From assembly GCF_965363235.1 (NCBI RefSeq), contig NC_134844.1, positions 72,223,497 to 72,287,496 of the forward strand: a DNA stretch of 64,000 bases, in the 5' to 3' direction. This document shows positions 50,701 through 56,519 of this stretch, one piece after another. Numbering within the stretch: the stretch's first letter is position 1; each line of letters starts with the position of its first letter. Both the position numbers and the translations under genes were made by a program. The notes under the pieces were generated by a model, which worked only from the letters and a program-made list of their open reading frames with translations, did not search any database and was not told where the DNA came from. The DNA is from Mytilus galloprovincialis. Its lineage: Eukaryota; Mollusca; Bivalvia; Mytilida; Mytilidae.

Positions 50701-51993
50701 AAACACAGAACAATCTAACATTTAATTTTGAAAAAACTCATCACCATCATTCATTTCGAGATTGGAAAAACAGACACACGGTATATTGATGCTTTCTTGA
50801 TTGCCAGAGCTAGAGATATGATTGGAAAATCTTATCAAAATTTCAACTGGTGCCATGGTTTATTAAAAATATTCTAAAATAATTTGAGAAGTATACTAAA
50901 AACATATTGTTCAGATTATGAACTAGGTAAAATTAGATCACGCCCAGAAGTTTTGTTGTGATTGTGTACTGTATTTTTCTTTAGGATGTTAATTTTAACT
51001 ATGTCATAGGCAGTTTGTTTTCGGCTATGAGTGTTCCTTTGATATCTGTTATTAAGAAAATGTACTTGACTGATTGTTATTTCTTGTTCTTCTGCTGTAC
51101 GTTCAGTGATCGAGAAAAAAGGGGTCCGAAACCTCAAAGAACAAGTGTAACACCACCACATATCTATGTGTGTATTTTCCAAGTCATGTATCTCATCTGA
51201 GGGTGAATTATGCACTTTTTAAATTGTTATTTGTTGAATTTATAAGTGTAAAATATTTGCATATCTTTTCGGAGACTATAGTTTTCTTTTTTTTTATTCC
51301 CAGTCAAACTAGTATATTCTAAAGAAAATGTTCTCTAGAATAATTTGCTCGTTTCATTTAAAGATGGCACTATAAATTTCATGCTAAAATTTTGTGATTT
51401 ATTGGGAAATTTTTGTTTAAATTCCAGTGGCAAATATTACATGTTCATTATGATCATAACAATAATTTCATTTGCAATTAATCATTAGGACGATATAATA
51501 CATGTGTATGTTTTCTTTATCACAATCCGATCCCTATATAAAGAAAGAATATAAAAAGCATATATATATATAAAAAAAATATCCTCCTTTTGAAAGTCTC
51601 TTCAAATTCTTTTTATTTCCGCATTGTATAATATTTAAGTAATTATAACAATAGAATAAAATGTAGTTAGTTCGTTTTGTGACGTTAAATTTTCAATTAG
51701 CTATATACATGTATGTGAAGTGGTTCTCTGAGGCACCTCAAAGTAAAAAAATCCCCGTCCTGAATAGTCAAGAGATATTTGCCACTGTGCGTTATGCATA
51801 CATCGTTCAAGCCCGAATTCTCACTATCGTAATTGATTATAATTAGTATTTGTAAAGTCTAAGTATATTTAATGTATGTATACAATAAGTTCTAGCAGTT
51901 ATACTTACCCTTTAATTTAGCAGTATAATTAAAATCAAATAATGTCAAGAGCACAATCGAATAAAGAACAATTTTCACATCGTAGAAAAGCAT
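23545..51993 (-). CDS. Secreted Tyr/Arg-rich protein with five PLAC-like Cys modules (8 exons)
   Basis: Gene-level entry; the exons are listed separately. The spliced CDS is 1,680 nt and encodes 559 residues. Residues 1-25 look like a signal peptide and 26-42 a short propeptide ending in RQKR, a furin-type site. Residues 43-316 have no Cys and are rich in Tyr, Arg, Gln, Ser, Pro and Gly, with three 27-residue repeats at 132-212. Residues 317-559 are five modules with the pattern C...C...C...CC-x-x-C, four starting (G/V)C-x-x-GD. This resembles PLAC, usually one copy at the C-terminus of ADAMTS, ADAMTSL and papilin; no thrombospondin or protease domain is seen. All seven junctions agree in phase. 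I infer an extracellular matrix role (shell, byssus or tissue matrix). Weakest points are the distant first exon and the domain name. Confidence 0.75.
25036..25393. mobile_element. MITE with internal GCGAAAACGCGAAGTCG tandem motifs
   Basis: Terminal inverted repeats TATGGTGGCCGGTTAAGGCC / GGCCTTAACCGGCCACCAT, with a direct ACAAATC on both sides (likely 7-bp target duplication). The interior is an imperfect array of GCGAAAAC / AAGTCGAAAAC units that reverses direction near the middle. It sits in the last intron of the PLAC-like gene. Confidence 0.85.
25789..25938 (-). CDS. PLAC-like gene exon 7 (Cys module 4)
   Basis: 150 nt, phase 1 at both ends. It encodes CQWGDQNPELC, then C in RINCYMP, then QICCETCERLKSRSQ. 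The acceptor is TTTATGTTTCAG. The donor G|GTACGC is the weakest in the gene. Confidence 0.82.
26740..27125. repeat. Tandem AATTCGAATT-rich elements
   Basis: Two successive copies start GAGTTCA(T/C)ACGTAATTCG (26749 and 26884) and end GTGT(G/A)AACGCGATT (26833 and 27097). The interior is full of AATTCGAATT palindromes. Apparent frames rich in Ile/Asn/Ser/Arg are artefacts of this motif. Confidence 0.75.
27476..27613 (-). CDS. PLAC-like gene exon 6 (Cys module 3)
   Basis: 138 nt, phase 1 at both ends. It encodes VIPGCEYGDLTPRC, a nine-residue gap, C, and RLCCLTC, then a charged linker, DQDKS. Spacing C-x8-C-x9-C-x8-CC-x2-C is closest to canonical PLAC. The acceptor is CTTTCTTGTAG and the donor G|GTAAGC. 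Confidence 0.85.
28048..28497. mobile_element. 450-bp fold-back element
   Basis: The arm from AAGGGGTACAATCAAAATCA (28050) to CACTTCGACACAGTT (28257) is repeated inverted from AACTGTGTCGAAGTG to TGATTTTGATTGTACCCCTT. The loop is about 14 bp. The arms are over 200 bp and highly similar. It lies in an intron of the PLAC-like gene. Confidence 0.88.
28604..28726 (-). CDS. PLAC-like gene exon 5 (Cys module 2)
   Basis: 123 nt, phase 1 at both ends. It encodes GCEYGDWSYQC...FDC...DICCEQC, the shortest module. The acceptor reads TTTGTCTTGTAG, and a small TTAA-flanked element lies only about 20 bp upstream of it. The donor is G|GTAAGAAC. Confidence 0.85.
   Translation of the reverse strand, partial: VVNTVIGPINVGIYNHLIVIIHEIEIFAVNNAGYTKIDKL
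28748..29028. mobile_element. 281-bp TTAA-flanked MITE
   Basis: Ends TTAAGGTGGCACCCAACAC and GTGTTGGGTATCACCTTAA. A TTAA on each side fits a piggyBac-like target, though the TIR alone does not prove the superfamily. It ends 21 bp from the exon 5 acceptor of the PLAC-like gene. Confidence 0.75.
29029..30060. other. Intronic AT-rich DNA
   Basis: Part of the intron between exons 4 and 5 of the PLAC-like gene. It has a small duplication of TATAGCGAAAACACA(T/C)AAG near 29473-29512 and nothing else I recognise. Confidence 0.45.
30068..30310 (+). repeat. Poly-T/TTTTG tract and variant B repeat
   Basis: 30068-30145 is almost pure T with G interruptions. It is followed by a B-variant: GTGATCCAAGGCTCTGTGTT, GACTTGGATGGAGAGTTGTC, CACTCATAACATATGTCTTC. 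The same variant occurs in the CDC50 introns. Confidence 0.7.
30480..30700 (+). repeat. Mussel dispersed repeat C
   Basis: CACCCGTCTTCAGTGTA, AAAACTCCATTTTTCTGTCG, TTTGGGGCTGTTCTCTGCTC and the tail TCGTTGTCTCTTTGACACAT. This tail is shared with repeat A and, reversed, with 40444-40500. Confidence 0.7.
30933..31012 (-). repeat. 26-bp tandem repeat carrying three splice donors
   Basis: Three head-to-tail 26-bp copies straddle the end of exon 4; each contains ACACAG|GTAAGATACAAGG. The donor GT falls at 30999, 30973 and 30947. As 26 is not a multiple of 3, the three donors leave phases 1, 0 and 2. Confidence 0.9.
31000..31153 (-). CDS. PLAC-like gene exon 4 (Cys module 1)
   Basis: 154 nt after an ATTTCAG acceptor. 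Six Cys at residues 318, 332, 344, 354, 355 and 358, ending in DCCERC. It lacks the CxxGD start of the other modules. The donor chosen (G|GTAAGA at 30999) is the first of three tandem copies and the only one leaving phase 1, as exon 5 needs. Confidence 0.8.
31205..31345 (+). repeat. Mussel dispersed repeat E fragment
   Basis: ATACCAAACGGACATTCAAA, CTCATAAGTCGAAAACTG, AACGCCATGGCTTAAA and GAGCAACACCCAAAAAG; intronic. Confidence 0.7.
31385..32560 (+). repeat. Repeat B copy interrupted by an insertion
   Basis: 31385-31675 and 32526-32560 are the two parts of one diverged B copy (AAGGTGAC ... GTGACCGTGATGTCTTCAAC). It is split by the 850-bp element 31676-32525. Confidence 0.7.
31676..32525. mobile_element. 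850-bp fold-back/MITE
   Basis: TIR TAAGGATGTACTTAGGTGAG and CTCACCTTAGTACATCCTTA, with GTGAC on both sides as a likely 5-bp target duplication. Inner inverted pairs include TGGCCATTGATTGACACATT / AATGTGTCAATCAATGGCCA and GGGGTCACCAAAGGTT / AACCTTTGGTGACCCC around an ATATAT centre. Confidence 0.88.
32598..32752. repeat. 155-bp fold-back
   Basis: Arms AAATGACTAATATTTTTTCT and AGAAAAAATATTACAGTCAT extend through AAATAACATAAAAAAT and TGGTGCACAC to a small GC centre (CGCTACGCGCG). Confidence 0.85.
33775..34572 (-). CDS. PLAC-like gene exon 3 (Tyr/Arg/Pro-rich repetitive region)
   Basis: 798 nt, exactly 266 codons, phase 0 at both ends (acceptor GTAATAG, donor CCA|GTAAGTATG). It has no Cys. It begins with a Ser/Gly linker, then an Asn/Gln/Asp-rich stretch, then three 27-residue repeats sharing PSSTRSPPVRTGYRYQYT. 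A Tyr/Gly/Gln-rich tail follows (for example GYQTSGSNRQYPNTNQQG). Such composition is typical of disordered or crosslinkable matrix proteins. Shorter frames on the other strand are shadows. Confidence 0.82.
34087..34329 (-). repeat. Three in-frame 81-bp coding repeats in exon 3
   Basis: Three consecutive 27-codon units. Units 1 and 2 are nearly identical (shared PIPSSTRSPPVRTG and RYQYT); unit 3 is more diverged. Their length in whole codons keeps the frame open. Confidence 0.85.
34633..34681. repeat. TTTTG pentanucleotide microsatellite
   Basis: About nine perfect TTTTG units in the intron between exons 2 and 3 of the PLAC-like gene, about 60 bp from the exon 3 acceptor. Confidence 0.9.
35035..35099 (-). 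CDS. PLAC-like gene exon 2 (propeptide with RQKR site)
   Basis: 65 nt after a TTTTGTTTCAG acceptor, ending at CCT|GTAAGT. It encodes TVFEKLDIKRQKRYIDGNDL and a final Pro after the split Glu. KRQKR at residues 38-42 is a good proprotein-convertase site. The exon leaves phase 0, which matches exon 3. Confidence 0.7.
35547..37488. mobile_element. 1.94-kb TIR element with nested fold-back
   Basis: The left TIR GGGGTCATCCATAATTGTCA extends about 65 bp through AAGTGTACAAAACGTACACTT and is mirrored at 37425-37488. Next to the right TIR is a second inverted repeat (36709-37421, arms about 350 bp). No transposase frame is visible, so it is non-autonomous. It lies in intron 1 of the PLAC-like gene. 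Confidence 0.82.
36709..37421. mobile_element. 713-bp fold-back inside the 1.94-kb element
   Basis: The left arm begins CACAGGCACTTGTTTCTGTC and the right arm ends GACAGAAACAAGTGCCTGTG; the centre is near 37060. The same peptide-like frame (starting MKKSREIKKILVEANTLKIS) can be read from each arm in opposite directions, which shows the symmetry, not a gene. Confidence 0.88.
37489..38884. other. Intronic AT-rich DNA
   Basis: Nothing recognisable apart from one copy of the CCAG(T/C)GGCA(A/G)ATATTTCA motif at 38504. Confidence 0.45.
38885..39449. mobile_element. MITE, AGTAGGTCC family, copy 2
   Basis: Ends AAAGGAGTAGGTCCGGTAAG and CTTACTGGACCTACTCCTTT. Opposite in orientation to 21706-22292 and similar over its whole length, including the inner GTGTTCATCC/GGATGAACAC pair. 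Confidence 0.88.
39795..39960 (+). repeat. Mussel dispersed repeat (GCCAGACGCACGTTTCGTCT)
   Basis: Recalled as common in mussel introns: TTTGGTACGCCAGACGCACG, CTTCAAAGGACTTACTAGTG, GAAGTGGAAGAGCATTCAGA. Confidence 0.65.
39961..41165. other. Intronic DNA, short repeat C fragment
   Basis: A repeat C fragment at 40444-40500 (AATGGGGAACGTGTCAAAGA). The frame at 40175-40357 has no recognisable domain. Otherwise nothing is seen. Confidence 0.45.
41168..42125 (-). repeat. Mussel dispersed repeat B, long copy
   Basis: 41168-41612 is a near full B copy on the minus strand (from AAGAAGATGTGGTATG to ACTCATCAGATGGACAAAAA). It continues into AGTTCAAAGCCACTAACAAC and ATCATGCATCTAAGACTAAA, sequence I recall as an extension of the same family. 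Confidence 0.75.
42270..42450 (-). repeat. Mussel dispersed repeat B, partial copy
   Basis: AGAAAATGTGGTATGATTGC, ATGAGACAACTCTCCACAAG, TATGGCCTTCAACAATGAGC. It lies just upstream of the LINE. Confidence 0.85.
42690..42950 (+). pseudogene. LINE ORF1 remnant: esterase-like C-terminus with RG-rich tail
   Basis: Encodes EDKFHLSTKGIAQLANNIKP, reminiscent of the SGNH/GDSL esterase Asp-x-x-His block found in ORF1 of CR1/L2-type LINEs. It then ends in an RGRGRGSRGRGRGR tail likely to bind nucleic acid. The upstream part is missing or unrecognisable. Confidence 0.55.
43208..44436 (+). pseudogene. LINE ORF2 remnant: AP-like endonuclease
   Basis: Pieces in order: NCFWNVGGLIAKGYD and NKYEIVCLAET (N-terminal strand and catalytic Glu region), interrupted by a MITE and resuming HLGYHSTL. 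Then VVYFPPSLSSYTKD with FFLCGDFNARTGTSPDYI (the GDFNAR motif), NYTCFTPNGESVVDYAIVSE and MSDSHCRL (the SDH catalytic motif). Stops and frameshifts near 43565, 43914 and 43990. Confidence 0.88.
43339..43493. mobile_element. GGATCC-type MITE inserted in LINE endonuclease
   Basis: 155 bp with TIR CAGTGGCGGATCCA / TGGATCCGCCACTG (one mismatch region) and a perfect 5-bp target duplication, GAGAC. Removing it joins LAET to HLGYHST in frame. Confidence 0.92.
44766..47040 (+). pseudogene. LINE ORF2 remnant: reverse transcriptase and C-terminus
   Basis: Starts ADAILKIKKNKSSGLDKITN, then YITPLHKAHG and NNYRGLTITS, DECQIGFKKKARTSDH, a MITE insertion, then ACFVDFQKAYDTV, GVKQGDNLSPNLFNIFINDL and MYADDIILLS (catalytic Asp pair). 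Thumb-like pieces follow: YKYLGIHF, PILLYGCEVWG, ILGVHSKATNIAVLSELGRL. It ends LRVSAHSLKIEKGRYQGIPR, the usual C-terminal basic region. Many stops. Confidence 0.88.
45277..45445. mobile_element. GGATCC-type MITE inserted in LINE reverse transcriptase
   Basis: 169 bp with ends CATAAGCGGATCCAG / CTGGATCCGCCACTG and a perfect 5-bp target duplication, ATAAG. It contains G and C homopolymers. Removing it restores the RT frame from TIIYK into YCKSGNGRLNACFVD. Confidence 0.92.
47165..47430 (+). repeat. Tandem duplication in LINE 3' UTR
   Basis: TGTCCTTTAAGCACCTG(C/T)CC followed by (A/T)TGGTG(G/A)CTCCTG occurs at 47178 and 47347, each followed by a CATCC/AGCCACAAGGA-type block. Confidence 0.7.
48115..48635. 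mobile_element. 521-bp MITE with internal 53-bp tandem repeats
   Basis: TIR GTAGGACTCAAATC(C/T)ATGG, with about 55 bp of inverted similarity at each end, and AT-rich flanks (ATATAT). The core has about four units of CCATAACTCGCCATAGATTA plus GGGTTTAAAAAATCTGCC; ATCTATGGC is scattered throughout. Confidence 0.88.
48740..49080 (-). repeat. Mussel dispersed repeat B, diverged copy
   Basis: Diverged but in order: AGATGTGATATGATGATTGC, GGTCGCCGTACGGGTTTC, CCCCTGACTTGGGACAGGCA. Confidence 0.7.
49345..49470 (+). repeat. Mussel dispersed repeat D fragment
   Basis: GGGCAAACTCGAAAGCTCAA, CAAGCGAATGGATAACAACT, ATTCCTGACTTATGTACAGG. Confidence 0.7.
49480..50505. repeat. Bivalve repeat bounded by GGTCGTAT-type ends, with GAC microsatellite
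   Basis: Starts near TGATACGACCACAGAGGTCG and ends GCGGTCGTATAA, with a (GAC)n run at about 50436-50454. Inside, CTTTAACGTGCAAGAGATAT and CAGCCATTTATCGTCCCCTT recur in the SINE-like block at 54.6 kb. Confidence 0.6.
50506..51908. other. Intronic DNA just inside exon 1 of the PLAC-like gene
   Basis: Two copies of the GTGGCAAATATT-type motif (51424 and, reversed, 51774). No coding exon recognised. Confidence 0.45.
51909..51993 (-). CDS. PLAC-like gene exon 1 (signal peptide)
   Basis: 85 nt: ATG plus 27 codons plus one base, ending at a strong donor, G|GTAAGTATA. It encodes MLFYDVKIVLYSIVLLTLF followed by DFNYTAKLK, a hydrophobic leader. Phase 1 matches exon 2, giving a Glu codon at the junction. 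A two-codon upstream frame (ATG GAT TGA) lies just before the start. The intron to exon 2 is 16.8 kb and holds the LINE, so the link is inferred from phase and from the lack of any other leader. Confidence 0.6.
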
Positions 51994-53432
51994 TTTTCAA
52001 TCCATAAAACCCCAAAAAAACAAGTATTCCACAATAAGTTAAATCCGTAAACACTAATTAACATATACTCATTAAGATAAAAGGTTATCTTTCTTTAACC
52101 TTTGATTTTACATACTTCGCGTAAGTACTATAAACCATGTGCAAACGTTTAAAGTGGATTGCCTGTTTTATTGTGATAAGTTGGAAGCATGTGACGTACT
52201 TATGCGCGTTAATCGGAAATCGCCCCGAAACACCTTGAAACAATTAACAATCACAATTATATAATTAAATGCATTTGAGTGCATCAGGAGGTAGTATCAT
52301 TGCACTTTACTTTTGCTATATAGTAACTGTAATTAGAGGTTTTGTTAAGTGCAGACTCCTTGATTACGTAATATATTACATAAGTATCACATCATATAGT
52401 AAAGTGTATATATAACCGACTTTTAAAACAGAGATAGCTTGTGTTAAAATTTTGTATAAAAGTGTTTTTTCCGACAAAGCATGTAGTCGTAATTTTCTGA
52501 AGTGATCGAGATATTTTATCTGTATGAAATTTACTTGAAGGTTGCTTTCATATCGTTCAGTAGAAAATATTTCAGGGACTTTTAATTATTCCACCACAGC
52601 AAATGAAAAATTGAAAACGTGTAACAGAAATAATTCACCATTCTTTCCTCCGTGGAATGGTATCATATATGCACGTTCAAGACATGAACAAATTAGAATA
52701 AACGCAATAAGTAGGTCATGTAATAGAGGCCGCCAGGGATAAAGGGAAATTTCTATTGCCACTTTAAAATTATGATATATTGGATACGGCAGACAGTGTG
52801 CCTTGTAAGAGGCCACATACATCCCCCCATAGTTGTTGCAAGGATTCGTAACGTCTCGAGAGCGTGATCCCTGCTCTTCATTGTCTACTTGTAAGTACAG
52901 GGCCCAAACTATTTGTGTGTAAAAACAAATAATACATATAAAAGGGATAAAAGTAATCACAAAAATACTGGATATATAGTCCATCAGACACAAGATTATC
53001 ATGAACATTTATCAGACATACAGACAAAGCCCAACAAAGAAAAACATACGGTTTAAATAGCCTAACCTCGTACATTTGGGTTTAAATGAACAGTTTTACA
53101 TGAACATGCCTTTTGGACGTAAAATTAAAATATATAACCAAAAGAACTGACGCATTTCACATGTATCAATAGGATGGCCACTTACTTGAATAATCATCAG
53201 TGGTTGCTGTAGTATTTGATTTCCTTAATTGAGGGGGGGGGCAATACCTTTTTATGTTAACCTATAATGGCCATTTTCAAGGTGTTGTTAACTGTTATTT
53301 GAGATAAAATTTTACTGTTAACTGTTTTCAACCCACTGTCTATTATCTGTTTTGTTACAATTTGTTGTTAACTGTTATTTTGAAAATAAGATCCCTGTTA
53401 TCTGTTACTTAACACTTAAAGTGTTCCCTGTT
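51994..53432. other. Region upstream of the PLAC-like gene
   Basis: No clear TATA box near exon 1; GTATATGT at about 52068 (minus) is a weak candidate. A 140-codon minus-strand frame at 52586-53008 has one stretch (NPCNNYGGMYVASYKAHCLP) that faintly recalls an EGF repeat but cannot be supported as a gene. Confidence 0.4.
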
Positions 53433-53599
53433 CAGGGGCGGATGCAGGAATTTTCGAAAGGGGGGGTGCTAACCCAGGGCAAAGGGGGGGTGCAGGGGGG
53501 TGCAAAACATATGTCCCGATACAAATGCATTGATCGGCAAAAATAAAGGGGGGTGCGCACCCCCGGAACCCCCCCCCCCCCCCCCTGGATCCGCCACTG
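53433..53599. mobile_element. GGATCC-type MITE, third copy
   Basis: 167 bp, ends CAGGGGCGGATGCAGG / CCTGGATCCGCCACTG, G-rich left half and C-rich right half. The flanks CTGTT and TTGTT match at four of five bases. Confidence 0.8.
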
Positions 53600-54525
53600 T
53601 TGTTTTTGACCTAATTTGTCTCTGTGAACTGATCTTAACTGTCATTTACCATAATTTTTAAAATTCACACGTTGATATATCACATTAAATTTTCTATCCA
53701 TCTCTTTTCTTACGGTACTTCCTTAAAAGAAACAACAACCTGGTCAAAGAGTAGAAAACAGCGAATGGCAAAATAAAATGAGTCCCCAACACAGCGAGAA
53801 ATCCTGCACCAGGAGACGGGTGAGGCTGGCTCCAAAGTGACCAATTTCAATGGTCTATTCTGAACAAAAAAGTGTACTAGTTCCTATAAAATGAACGTCA
53901 CATTAAACTCCGAAACATTAAATGAACCAAAATTATCATAAAAAAAATATATAAGACTATATATGACAGAAGTTAATTTCTGTCTCCTATTAATAATTAA
54001 TCCCCACGTTAATAGGAATGGCCTTTTCTGACCAAGCTAAAAATCCTGGTCAGTCCCAAAATAAAAACAATTAAGATGATATAGAATGTTTGAGAAATTA
54101 CATTGACCAGGAGAACCTGAATAGAAGTTTCAAAAACTGAAAGAAGTTGTGAAAAATAAAGTATCGTTTCAATTTCAAAAATAATTGAACAGTATGGTCT
54201 GGTAGAAGAGGCTGAAAAATGAGGTTTTGGTTCTCAAATTTATGCCACATTTGCTAGTCTAAGACATCTCAAGTGTAAGTATTGGCCAAAGGGTTTTTCT
54301 ATATCAGCTCAGAGTTCTTGGGACTTAGAGATGGAAGAGGCGATTGATACATTGGTTTTTTAATGATTTGCAATTTTTCTATTCCTTTTCATAAAAGCAT
54401 GTATGCTTTGAGTCGTTTGATTACACCGAGATGCAACCATTTATTATTAGGACCCCCGCCATGAAAGATAATGGTCGCGGTCTATAGTTAGTTTAAACAT
54501 ATTTATTTATAATGCAAATGGGAAA
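53600..54525. repeat. Scraps of mussel repeats A/C
   Basis: 53715-53970 contains reversed repeat A pieces (CACAGCGAGAAATCCTGCAC, AAGTGTACTAGTTCC, TGAACGTCACATTAAACTCC). The remainder shows nothing. Confidence 0.6.
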
Positions 54526-54526
54526 C

Positions 54527-54845
54527 GAGTTTTGCAATTTATATAAATTCCTTTTCACTTTGCGGGTGTGACTGAGTGCTGCCATGTAGCGGCATTAGTC
54601 TGCTCTTTTTCGAAATCTACAAGGGTATCTTTAACGTGCAAGAGATATATCTCTCTCTTAACACGATTCAGCCATTTATCGTCCCCTTCTAACAGACTAT
54701 CATCGTTTCCTCAAGACCATGCTCGCAAATGGTGTCAAGGGAGAGCCGAAAATGCAGTCCCTGAAATTTTCATCATGGAATGGAAATCAAACCAGGAACC
54801 TTGGTGTTAGTAGTCCGATCCACTAACCACTAGTACACCATGCCA
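54527..54845 (-). mobile_element. Probable tRNA-derived SINE
   Basis: Read on the minus strand, it begins TGGTGTACTAGTGGTTAGTG (box A-like) and GGTTCCTGGTTTGATTTCC (box B-like) about 40 nt later. A conserved-looking body follows with GGGACGATAAATGGCTGAAT and TATCTCTTGCACGTTAAAGA. The same body, without the tRNA head, occurs at 49990-50125. Confidence 0.55.
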
Positions 54846-55424
54846 TATAGTCCCTATAGTTAATGATAATTGTATTTGCAAATACACACACATAGGTCAA
54901 ACAAACACAAATATAAACATATATAATACAGAAAGTGAAGAACTACAAATATTAACATAAAAACAGTGATAATGGAAATGTAACCTTCGATGGACATGGA
55001 CCTCATTTTCGAAATTCTAAAGATGGCTTTATACATGTTAAGTCACCAACTTCTGTCAAAAGCTCAGATTCATGATTTAAAAGATGTTCAAGCTTTAAAA
55101 TTGGTTGTATAAACACTATATATATGTCCATCTGTCTGTCACACTTTTCCTACATTGCACGATTTTGCTGTAATCTGAAACTGGTAAGCTTTATCAAAGA
55201 TTCCTTAGAGCCTGGCATTTCTGCGACTTTCTACAGTGGTTCTGAACACATTGAATGTATGCATTTCCCCCTTTTCATAGCTTTTAGTTCAATTTTGAAA
55301 AAAAGAATAGATTAAAGTTGGTGTTAACTGTTATCAGCATTTAAAATGTGTTGTCAACTGTTTTTGCCATAATGGAGGTGTTGTTTTACGTCAACTGACC
55401 CCCTATTGCCGCCCCCTTAATTAT

Positions 55425-55560
55425 TGTATTTGTAAAAAATCAGGCTACTGGTTTTCTCGATTGAAAATATTTATTTTTTTTCTTTTCAGTATTATGGACA
55501 CTGGTGGATAGCTGTTCCATAATACCAAATCTCCTTTTTTATTTAAAGGATATAAAACAA
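55425..55560 (+). repeat. Mussel dispersed repeat B, decayed fragment
   Basis: GGTTTTCTCGATTGAAAATA and ACACTGGTGGATAGCTGTTC recall the second half of repeat B, much diverged. Confidence 0.5.
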
Positions 55561-56519
55561 TACATGCATATAGATTAGAAAGCGTGCAGGCTCAAAATGT
55601 GTTTGAAAGAAAAATACATCAAGCTAAAGTGTTGTTTGCTCAACGTCCAGTGGCAAATATTTCATCATGTTAAATCAACGCAAATATGACTGACAAAGTC
55701 CTTCAAATCAAAGATACTGCAAAACTTTTAAATCAAGATATAGGGTGAGAAATGGACTATTAATGCATTGAAAGGGAAATAATTGGATATGGACAGAAAT
55801 TCGTAGACCATGCAGTAATACTGATTATTTATCACAACTTCCATATATATTCTGTAGGTAAAAAAAAAAACAGTCTGGTTAGGTACAAACGCAAGTGGAT
55901 AGAGGGGTTGTTGTAATCAAACTGAAAAAAAATATTTTTTCATATTTACTAAAAATATTCTGATGGAATACAGATTGTATGTCACTTGTATTTACATCGT
56001 CTAAAACGTAGGTTACTTTCTCTCTGAAGAATACATCATACTTCTTTACGAAAGATACATTCTTGATGACAATCAGTCATTCTCAAATTTCAACTTACTA
56101 CGTACGCCAGCACATATTATTGCAAGCGACCTTTCTACTTCTTATACGGGTCATTATAAAAAAAACATGCAAAACTATGTTATTGGGTCTTTTTAAGTCA
56201 CAGACATGAAAATATATCAAAATAACACTTGCTTATGTTAGATATGAATGTTTTGTGATACACAATATACAGTTTACAGTATGAAATGTTATAAAAACAT
56301 CCTTAATGTTTTCTTAAACCCTTGGAGATAGCAAGAATTAACGGTTATTTTTTACTATAAATCCTTTCAGACTTGAGATAGGACTATTATTCATATGATT
56401 TGTTTTTTGATTTATCACTTTTTATTGCATTTTGATACATACAAACATTTTTTTTAATGATTTAGGAGGTGTATGTTGGTTTTTATAATAAAAAAATTCA
56501 CCAAAAGGAAATGTTACAT

